From an uncultured Flavobacteriales bacterium (GTDB lineage Bacteria > Bacteroidota > Bacteroidia > Flavobacteriales_D > Parvicellaceae): 5,064 nt of DNA. Position 1 is the first letter of the stretch. The number at the start of each line of letters is the position of its first letter. Of this stretch, positions 1-5,064 are shown piece by piece. The DNA lies in contig CALKFX010000158.1 in assembly GCA_938084875.1 (NCBI GenBank), positions 1 through 5,064 of the forward strand. The letters are read 5' to 3'. Both the position numbers and the translations under genes were made by a program. Under the pieces are notes generated by a model, which saw nothing but the letters and a program-made list of their open reading frames with translations, did not search any database and was not told the DNA's origin.

Positions 1-346
1 TTCCATAAAGACCACTTAAAATTAACAAATGATTTTGAGCATACTCCGCATCTGATAATTTCCATTTTTGAGGCTCTAAATATTTGAAAGAAGTACCTTG
101 ATATGCAAAAACAGCAGGTGTTTTATGATACTTATCAGAATCCCAAAGCTGAATATCGTGGATGGTTTGAGTATTTAGATTTTCACTTAACTTCATAAGT
201 GTTTTTATCTTTTGCTTTGAAAAACCTTTAAATAATTGATGAATATTTATTGCCTCTTTTTGAAAAAAAGGAATAGAGCTAGGTGAATCTTCAATTTTAA
301 ATTGTGAATTCATCATGGTTTTAGTTGGAGATAGAACGATCTTCAT
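1..346 (-). CDS. yaaA: YaaA family peroxide stress protein, 3' part outside window (partial)
   Basis: This is the N-terminal 115 residues of a YaaA (DUF328/UPF0246) protein; the rest lies beyond the left edge, and the family is usually about 250 residues. The start MKIVLSPTKTM matches the family opening (MKILISPAKT-like). A helical stretch LMKLSENL (50-57), the segment TPAVFAYQGTSFKYL (76-90) and the signature LILSGLYG (108-115) follow the family order. In Escherichia coli, YaaA limits free intracellular iron and oxidative damage during peroxide stress, and the family has been linked to DNA binding; that role here is by homology only. The ATG at 346-344 sits 5 bp after the comB stop, so it is probably the last or a late gene of the minus-strand operon. 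No Shine-Dalgarno sequence precedes it, as expected in Bacteroidota. No frameshift is visible in the part present. Confidence 0.9.
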   Translation of the reverse strand, partial: MKIVLSPTKTMMNSQFKIEDSPSSIPFFQKEAINIHQLFKGFSKQKIKTLMKLSENLNTQTIHDIQLWDSDKYHKTPAVFAYQGTSFKYLEPQKWKLSDAEYAQNHLLILSGLYG

Positions 347-351
347 TTATT

Positions 352-1074
352 TTAAGAAAGTTTTTTTAAATAATAATCTTCTCTGTAAGGTACAACATCT
401 GTCTGGTTGGCAGTCAAACAGTATTTAATATCTTCATTTAGATTTAACTTTTTTAATCTTTTTCTATGAGAAGATGCCTTTAGATATCCATAAAAATTAG
501 TCATAGCAGAAAGATAAAGATACTTAGCAGCAATAGTCGAATCATTAAAACTTTCAAAATTATTTGTCTTAAGTAAATTTTCACTAATTGCTCCTGCACA
601 TATAGAGTCTTCTAAACAAAATTTATTCTGCCAGCCCGAACCAAGTAATAATACACTTTTATTAAGATCAGTAAGATATTTACAGATGGCATTTAAATTC
701 AAAAATGAACCTATTAATAAATGTTCTATGTCCTTGGCAATATTTATTGCTTTTGTTCCATTAGTGGTAGTGAGAACTAATGTTTCTCCCATTAACTTAT
801 CGTTTCTGTAACTTAATGGAGAATTTCCATAATCAAAACCATCAACAACTTTACCTTTTCTTTCTGCAGCTACATAGAAACCTTTATTTTTGTATTCTTT
901 GGCTTCCTGTAAAGTGCTAACTGGAATGATTTTTTCTACTCCATAATGAAAAGCTGTACATATAGCAGAAGTTGCTCTAAGAACATCGATTACTACTACT
1001 ACTTCAAAATCCTCGGCATACAAAGGAAAAAGATTTGGAGTAAAGCAGACTTCTACCTTTGGTTTCCTAATCAT
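352..1074 (-). CDS. comB: 2-phosphosulfolactate phosphatase family protein (ComB)
   Basis: A full-length 240-residue ComB-family protein, the usual family size. ComB of methanogens is a Mg-dependent phosphatase that converts 2-phospho-3-sulfolactate to 3-sulfolactate in coenzyme M synthesis. Family blocks appear in order: VVVVIDVLRATSAICTAF (25-42), AAERKG (69-74), GFDYGNSP (79-86), the LTTTNGT block (101-107), the glycine-rich GSGWQNKFCLEDSICAGA (145-162) and a C-terminal DVVPYR (226-231). There is no signal peptide or membrane segment, so it should be cytoplasmic. The ATG lies inside the end of gcvT: the two genes share ATGATTAG, which suggests coupled translation. The protein is common in bacteria that do not make coenzyme M, and no comA or comC is present here. 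The family call is firm, but the true substrate is uncertain (sulfolactate metabolism or another phosphoester). Confidence 0.9.
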   Translation of the reverse strand: MIRKPKVEVCFTPNLFPLYAEDFEVVVVIDVLRATSAICTAFHYGVEKIIPVSTLQEAKEYKNKGFYVAAERKGKVVDGFDYGNSPLSYRNDKLMGETLVLTTTNGTKAINIAKDIEHLLIGSFLNLNAICKYLTDLNKSVLLLGSGWQNKFCLEDSICAGAISENLLKTNNFESFNDSTIAAKYLYLSAMTNFYGYLKASSHRKRLKKLNLNEDIKYCLTANQTDVVPYREDYYLKKLS

Positions 1075-2155
1075 TTTTTTTATAAAAAGGCAACTTAACT
1101 AATTGTGCTGGAATAACTTTATTTCTAATTTTTAAAAATATTTTATTTCCCAACTCCGAATAATTAGATTTTACGTAGCCCATTCCAATTCCTTTTTCAA
1201 CTGAAGGCCCCATTGTTCCAGATGTTACATGACCAATCAGAGTTCCATTTAAATCCTGAATTTCATAGTCTTTTCTGGGAATTCCTCTTTCTAACAATTC
1301 AAAAGCAACTAGTTTGTATTCTGTTCCATTTTCTTTGTCTTTTTTAATTAAATCGTCACTTATAAATGATTTGGAAAATTTAGTTACCCAACCAAGACCA
1401 GCAGAAATAGGTGAAGTGTTATCATTGATGTCATTTCCATACAAGCAATAACCCATTTCTAGCCTTAAAGTATCTCTAGAGGCCAATCCAGCTGGAAGAA
1501 CTTCGAATTTACTATTGGATTTAAATATTAAATCCCAAATATCTTCTGCAATTTCATTGGGAACATATAGCTCGAAACCACCAGATCCTGTATAACCAGT
1601 CGCTGAAAAAATAATGTCTTTATAGTCTGAAAAACTACCATATTTAAAATGATAAAATTTAATTTCTGAAAGATTTAAGTCTGTAAATTCCTGTAATAAT
1701 TCTTTCGCTTTTGGACCTTGAACAGCAATTAAGGAAGTATTATCAGAAATATTTTCTAATTGAGCATTACAGTTATTTTGCTGGTTTATCCATTCCCAAT
1801 CTTTTTCAATATTAGAGGCATTTACTACCAACATATAATGATCTTCATCTATCATGTAGGTTATCATGTCGTCCACTATTCCTCCATTATTATTTGGTAA
1901 ATAGGCATATTGAGCTCTTCCTGGAAACAATAACGAAGCATCGTTGCTAGATATTTTCTGAATTAACTCTAATGCGTTTTCCCCTTTTACCAAAAACTCA
2001 CCCATGTGAGAAACATCAAATACTCCAACATTTTCTCTTACATTTTTATGTTCCGAATTAACTCCAGAATATTGTACTGGCATCTCATACCCTGCAAAAG
2101 GAACCATTTTTGCTCCCAATTCAATATGCTTTTTATAAAGTGCTGTTTTTTTCAT
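1067..2155 (-). CDS. gcvT: Glycine cleavage system T protein (aminomethyltransferase)
   Basis: A complete 362-residue T protein, of normal bacterial length. It takes the aminomethyl group from lipoylated H protein and, with tetrahydrofolate, releases ammonia and forms 5,10-methylene-tetrahydrofolate in the cytoplasm. Landmarks in order: MVPFAGYEMPVQY (17-29), VGVFDVSHMGEF (43-54), GGIVDDMITY (91-100) carrying the conserved aspartate pair 95-96 of the folate/catalytic site, VQGPKA (145-150), TGYTGSGGFELY (186-197), the GLASRDTLRLEMGYCLYG block (223-240), SAGLGWVTKF (251-260) and the C-terminal barrel signature GHVTSGTMGPSVEKGIGMGYV (308-328). All key blocks are intact, so it should be active. 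The ATG lies 4 bp after the upstream glycosyltransferase stop, and the 3' end overlaps comB by 8 bp. gcvH and gcvP are not in the window, so the complex is encoded at scattered sites. Confidence 0.97.
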   Translation of the reverse strand: MKKTALYKKHIELGAKMVPFAGYEMPVQYSGVNSEHKNVRENVGVFDVSHMGEFLVKGENALELIQKISSNDASLLFPGRAQYAYLPNNNGGIVDDMITYMIDEDHYMLVVNASNIEKDWEWINQQNNCNAQLENISDNTSLIAVQGPKAKELLQEFTDLNLSEIKFYHFKYGSFSDYKDIIFSATGYTGSGGFELYVPNEIAEDIWDLIFKSNSKFEVLPAGLASRDTLRLEMGYCLYGNDINDNTSPISAGLGWVTKFSKSFISDDLIKKDKENGTEYKLVAFELLERGIPRKDYEIQDLNGTLIGHVTSGTMGPSVEKGIGMGYVKSNYSELGNKIFLKIRNKVIPAQLVKLPFYKKND

Positions 2156-2159
2156 TTAT

Positions 2160-3242
2160 TTATTTCATTAAGGAAGTATACAAATCTAAATAAGTCTTTT
2201 TAATTTTATTTTTTGAATATTTTTCTAAAACAGTTTCTCGTCCCTTGTCCCCTATTTTTTTTCTTAATTCTTTATTCTCAATAAGTTTTGACAATACTTC
2301 TACCCACTGCTTTTCACCAACTGGTAAAAAACCATTTTCACCATGTTCAATAATATCCTTATTCATTCCAACATTTGACATTACAGAAGGGATTCCTACA
2401 GACATATAGAGTAAACCTTTCATTCCACATTTACCTTTGGCCCATTCATTATTGGGGAGAGGCATTATTCCTATGTCAAAGGAATTAAACAACTCAACTT
2501 CCATTTTATTTTCCCATTTAAGGCCTTTTATCCCTAGCTGCTTGTTGTGGTAATTTTCATCTCCGATTAGAACAAAATCAATTTTATCCTTGTATTTAGA
2601 TTTTAATTTCAAATAAACATCGTTAATCATTTCAAAATGTTTGACAGTGGTGTGACTACCAACCCACCCTATTTTTACTTGGCCATTTTTATTAATTTTT
2701 TCAATGGGCTTATAAATATCTGTATCAACAGTTGATGGAATAATGGTAATATTTGAATTGAACTTTGAAGCATAATTTGCCAAATATTCATTACCACAAG
2801 TTATATGCTTACAAAGCGGTATAATTTTTTCAATCTTTTTTTCATCTTTCAAAAAAGAGATTTTTTTATTGACATCTGAAACATCTTTTACCCAAATTGC
2901 ATCGTCAAAATCATAGACTATAGGAATGTTTTTTTTTGAAATATAATTCTCAAATAAAGTTGACTTTGTTGGAATTACTTCCCTATAAATAACTACTAAA
3001 TCAAAACTTTCAATATCTTTTATATGTTTCCATCTTCTAAAGAATGAGTTAACACCAACTCTTACTTTTTTTAAAATATTTTTAGAATGATATAAAGCTT
3101 TCTCATCTTTTTCGTTGATGATATTAGCTAAGTAACATTGAATACCATTAGTTTCTAAATAATCAAAAAACTGCTCAAACCTATATCTTTGTCCAGGACT
3201 TCTGTCGATACGGTGATGTGCAAGAAATAAAATCTTTTTCAA
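2160..3242 (-). CDS. GT-B fold glycosyltransferase (group 1/GT4-like), TTG start
   Basis: A 360-residue glycosyltransferase with two Rossmann-like halves. The N-terminal acceptor half opens LKKILFLAHH followed by RSPGQRYRFEQF (14-25) and holds VYDFDDAIW (109-117). The C-terminal nucleotide-sugar half starts near VKIGWVGSHTTVKH (189-202), continues through FVLIGDEN (223-230) and ends with the donor-site block around IMPLPNNEWAKGKCG (259-273), YMSVGIPSVMSNVG (279-292) and GENGFLPV (301-308). It probably moves a sugar from a nucleotide donor to a glycan on the cytoplasmic side of the membrane; donor and acceptor cannot be read from sequence. The start is TTG (3242-3240): an in-frame TAA stands at 3260-3258, no ATG lies between them, and the next methionine is residue 205, inside the fold. 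The EX7E acid pair typical of GT4 is not evident, since the second position is Leu278. It is the first gene of the minus-strand operon and lies opposite a polysaccharide dehydratase gene. Confidence 0.88.
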   Translation of the reverse strand: MKKILFLAHHRIDRSPGQRYRFEQFFDYLETNGIQCYLANIINEKDEKALYHSKNILKKVRVGVNSFFRRWKHIKDIESFDLVVIYREVIPTKSTLFENYISKKNIPIVYDFDDAIWVKDVSDVNKKISFLKDEKKIEKIIPLCKHITCGNEYLANYASKFNSNITIIPSTVDTDIYKPIEKINKNGQVKIGWVGSHTTVKHFEMINDVYLKLKSKYKDKIDFVLIGDENYHNKQLGIKGLKWENKMEVELFNSFDIGIMPLPNNEWAKGKCGMKGLLYMSVGIPSVMSNVGMNKDIIEHGENGFLPVGEKQWVEVLSKLIENKELRKKIGDKGRETVLEKYSKNKIKKTYLDLYTSLMK

Positions 3243-3292
3243 AATTGGACTGGTAGATTAGGAAGTAAAAATAAAAATGATTTTGTTATAAC

Positions 3293-3306
3293 TACTTAAA
3301 GTAAAT
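3293..3306 (+). repeat. Direct repeat copy 1, quasi-palindromic operator-like element
   Basis: The sequence TACTTAAAGTAAAT recurs at 3333-3346 with one mismatch (C to G at position 3). Its first 11 bases (3293-3303) form a dyad, TACTT-A-AAGTA, with perfect 5-bp arms around one central base. Dyad symmetry plus repetition at a 40-bp start-to-start distance between divergent genes is the usual look of a dimeric regulator site. In such AT-rich DNA chance remains possible. Confidence 0.4.
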
Positions 3307-3327
3307 AAATTCTTTGATTTATATTAC
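3301..3327 (+). other. AT-rich imperfect inverted repeat (weak hairpin)
   Basis: GTAAATAAAT (3301-3310) is complementary to ATTTATATTAC (3317-3327) over 10 pairs with one bulged A, leaving the 6-base loop TCTTTG. It overlaps the end of repeat copy 1 and lies before copy 2. The stem has only two G-C pairs and no following T-run on the plus strand, so it is not a convincing terminator. It may be part of a protein-binding site or chance. Confidence 0.25.
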
Positions 3328-3332
3328 AATTA

Positions 3333-3346
3333 TAGTTAAAGTAAAT
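3333..3346 (+). repeat. Direct repeat copy 2, operator-like element
   Basis: TAGTTAAAGTAAAT is the second copy of the element at 3293-3306, identical over the last 11 bases (TTAAAGTAAAT). The dyad is weakened by one mismatch: TAGTT-A-AAGTA. It lies 36 bp upstream of the dehydratase start codon, just upstream of the candidate promoter element, a position suited to controlling that gene. Confidence 0.4.
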
Positions 3347-3367
3347 TTCAGACTGAATTTTTAAATT

Positions 3368-3375
3368 TATATTTG
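3368..3375 (+). promoter_or_regulatory. Possible Bacteroidota -7 promoter element for the dehydratase gene
   Basis: TATATTTG matches the Bacteroidota -7 consensus TAnnTTTG at all six fixed positions. The corresponding -33 TTG box is not clear: TTTC at 3346-3349, 18 bp upstream, is the nearest candidate and is off consensus. Transcription would begin only a few bases before the ATG at 3383, giving an almost leaderless message. The match may be chance in such AT-rich sequence. Confidence 0.3.
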
Positions 3376-3382
3376 TAACAAT

Positions 3383-5064
3383 ATGAATCCAGGATGGTAT
3401 TTGCCAAAGAAATTAATATTATTAATCGATATTACCTTAACTTTTTTATCGATAATTCTAGCGTATTTAATAAGATTTGATTTTATTGACTTTTACGATC
3501 TTTTTTTGGTAAAAGAGTACGATACTCTTATTATTGGAGTTCCTGTTCTTCTATCCATTAGATTTTTTAGTTTTTTAATTGCAAAAACTCATAAAGGAAT
3601 TATTAGGCATTTTTCAAACGACGATGCCCATCGAATTTTCTTCACAATTACTTTAGGTACTATTTTAATTAGTTTTCTCTCTATTCTGAAGTTTAATTTC
3701 ATAGATGGAAGAGTCATTCTTCCAAAATCTGTAATAATTATCGAGTATTTAGGAACCTTGTTTTTGTTGCTTTCTTCAAGATTATCAATCAAACAAATTT
3801 TTTTCAGTAACAATAAAAAAAAGGGAGAAAAAATAAATATTCTAATTTATGGTTCTGGTAAAATGGGTATGATAACCAAAACAAATCTGGAAAAAGACGA
3901 TAATAGCTATTACAATATTGAGGGGTTTATAGATGATGATATAAAGAAAGAGAATTTGTTGGTGGACAGAAAAAAAATAATTCACCCAAAAAACCTAGAG
4001 TCCCATATTGAAAAACTAAAAATAAGTACGGTAATTATAGCCATAAAAGACCCTTCTCAAGAAAACAAACAACATTTAGTTGATTTTTGCTTAGAAAATC
4101 AAATTAAAGTAAAAACAGTTCCAAGTGTCGAAGATTGGTATGATGGGAACTTCTCTACCAAACAAATAAAAGATATTAATATTAATGACTTGTTGGGAAG
4201 AAAACCTATTGAACTTTCCAATAAGAAAACGAAAGACGAAATAGAAAATAAAACGATTCTAGTTACAGGAGCAGCAGGATCTATTGGAAGTGAAATAGTA
4301 AGACAATTGGCAAAATTAAAACCCAAGAAAATAATTCTTTTAGATCAGGCCGAAAGCCCACTTTACGACTTAAATCAAGATTTGATAAATTTAAAAGCCA
4401 ATCTTGAAATTATAATAGGAGATGTCACAAGAAAAGAAAGAATGAAAAATATTTTTCTTACCCATCAACCAGATTTTGTCTATCACGCAGCAGCATACAA
4501 ACATGTTCCACTAATGGAACTCAATCCTTCAGAATCTGTAAGAACCAATCTCATAGGAACAAGAATTGTTTCAGACTTAGCAGTAGAGTTTAAAGTCGAA
4601 AAGTTTGTTCTGATATCTACTGACAAAGCAGTTAATCCAACTAATGTTATGGGAGCGTCTAAAAGATTGGCAGAAATGTATTGTGAGTCATTAAATAGAG
4701 AAAATAAAACAAAGTTTATTATAACTAGATTTGGAAACGTTTTAGGGAGTAACGGTTCGGTAATTCCTTTATTCAAAAAACAATTAAATAATGGTGGACC
4801 AATTACAGTCACAGACCCAGAAGTAACCAGATTCTTTATGACAATACAGGAAGCTTGCCAATTGGTCTTAGAGGCATCTTCTATGGGAGATGGAGGAGAA
4901 ATTTATGTTTTTGAAATGGGAAAAAGTATTAAAATAATTGATTTGGCACATAAAATGATTCAATTAGCAGGTTTGAAAGTAAATGCAGATATAGAAGTGA
5001 AATTCACTGGGCTTAGACCAGGTGAAAAGATGTTTGAAGAGACATTAAATAAAAATGAAACTAC
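3383..5064 (+). CDS. Membrane-bound nucleotide-sugar 4,6-dehydratase (WbpM/PglF/CapD-like), 3' end outside window (partial)
   Basis: The first 560 residues of a polysaccharide biosynthesis dehydratase; the reading frame is open to the right edge, and the family is usually about 600-660 residues. Four hydrophobic segments (about 11-32, 48-67, 85-102, 116-132) anchor it in the inner membrane. A first, degenerate Rossmann domain starts at ILIYGSGKMG (153-162). The catalytic short-chain dehydrogenase/reductase domain starts with ILVTGAAGSIGSE (292-304) for NAD(P) binding and continues with HAAAYKHVPLME (368-379), STDKAVNPTNVMGASK (412-427), RFGNVLGSNGSVIP (449-462), TRFFMT (482-487) and LRPGEKMFEE (544-553). 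Thr413, Asp414, Lys415 and Met423 match the spacing of the active site in PglF and WbpM, where Met replaces the usual Tyr. Members convert UDP-GlcNAc to UDP-4-keto-6-deoxy-GlcNAc, a precursor of QuiNAc, FucNAc or bacillosamine. An in-frame TAA at 3362-3364 and no other early ATG fix the start. Confidence 0.93.
   Translation, partial: MNPGWYLPKKLILLIDITLTFLSIILAYLIRFDFIDFYDLFLVKEYDTLIIGVPVLLSIRFFSFLIAKTHKGIIRHFSNDDAHRIFFTITLGTILISFLSILKFNFIDGRVILPKSVIIIEYLGTLFLLLSSRLSIKQIFFSNNKKKGEKINILIYGSGKMGMITKTNLEKDDNSYYNIEGFIDDDIKKENLLVDRKKIIHPKNLESHIEKLKISTVIIAIKDPSQENKQHLVDFCLENQIKVKTVPSVEDWYDGNFSTKQIKDININDLLGRKPIELSNKKTKDEIENKTILVTGAAGSIGSEIVRQLAKLKPKKIILLDQAESPLYDLNQDLINLKANLEIIIGDVTRKERMKNIFLTHQPDFVYHAAAYKHVPLMELNPSESVRTNLIGTRIVSDLAVEFKVEKFVLISTDKAVNPTNVMGASKRLAEMYCESLNRENKTKFIITRFGNVLGSNGSVIPLFKKQLNNGGPITVTDPEVTRFFMTIQEACQLVLEASSMGDGGEIYVFEMGKSIKIIDLAHKMIQLAGLKVNADIEVKFTGLRPGEKMFEETLNKNET

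Larger units (their letters stand above)
3243..3382. promoter_or_regulatory. Divergent intergenic control region
   Basis: These 140 bp separate the start codons of the minus-strand glycosyltransferase operon and the plus-strand dehydratase, so promoters for both must lie here or inside the neighbouring coding ends. The region is extremely AT-rich and encodes no gene. It holds a repeated quasi-palindromic element, an AT-rich hairpin and a TAnnTTTG-like element, listed separately. For the minus strand I find only a weak promoter candidate, TATTTTTA at 3273-3266 (five of six consensus positions of TAnnTTTG) with no clear -33 TTG upstream. Neither start codon is preceded by a Shine-Dalgarno sequence. 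Confidence 0.7.

Noticed and set aside
2006..2203. Plus-strand open frame of 65 codons, antisense to the gcvT start and the glycosyltransferase end
   Set aside because: It is fully antisense across two strongly recognisable genes and has no family features, so it is a shadow frame.
3301..3327. Hairpin considered as a terminator or riboswitch
   Set aside because: The stem is almost all A-T with a bulge, no T-run follows it on the plus strand, and there is no upstream gene on that strand to terminate; no riboswitch core is recognisable.
3589..3813. Minus-strand open frame of 74 codons
   Set aside because: It lies opposite the membrane part of the dehydratase gene, whose own frame is continuous and family-like.
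4099..4326. Minus-strand open frame of 75 codons
   Set aside because: Antisense to the dehydratase region leading into its NAD-binding motif; no recognisable protein features.
4483..4812. Minus-strand open frame of 109 codons
   Set aside because: The longest shadow, but it lies opposite the most conserved catalytic part of the dehydratase, which explains its openness.
1..5064. Search for CRISPR arrays, insertion sequences, tRNAs, toxin-antitoxin or defence genes
   Set aside because: No regularly spaced repeats, transposase motifs, tRNA-like folds or small gene pairs were seen; nearly all of the window is covered by five recognisable genes.

Overview
The window is AT-rich with compact gene spacing, and Shine-Dalgarno sequences are absent before the starts I checked. 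Protein style (Lys/Asn/Ile-rich, many A/T-ending codons) and a TAnnTTTG-like promoter element suggest a member of the Bacteroidota, most likely a flavobacterium-type organism. This placement is inferred from style and family resemblance, not from a database match.

Layout: the left two thirds (1-3242) is a tight minus-strand gene string. In transcription order it holds a GT-B glycosyltransferase (TTG start), gcvT (aminomethyltransferase of the glycine cleavage system), a comB-family phosphosulfolactate phosphatase, and the first 115 codons of yaaA (peroxide-stress family), which runs off the left edge. Junctions are a 4-bp gap, an 8-bp overlap and a 5-bp gap, so the four genes probably form one operon. 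A 140-bp divergent intergenic region (3243-3382) follows. It contains a repeated quasi-palindromic 14-bp element and a possible promoter. On the plus strand, from 3383 to the right edge, lies a membrane-anchored nucleotide-sugar 4,6-dehydratase of the WbpM/PglF/CapD type. It is cut off at residue 560 by the end of the window.

How they fit together: the glycosyltransferase and the divergent dehydratase both point to surface polysaccharide or glycoprotein glycan synthesis, so this is probably one edge of a polysaccharide gene cluster. The gcvT-comB-yaaA trio looks like ordinary chromosomal housekeeping sharing transcription with the glycosyltransferase. I see no tRNA, rRNA, CRISPR, insertion sequence or defence system. 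Nothing here clearly amounts to an undescribed system. The items most worth a second look are the intergenic repeats, the TTG start and the mixed operon.
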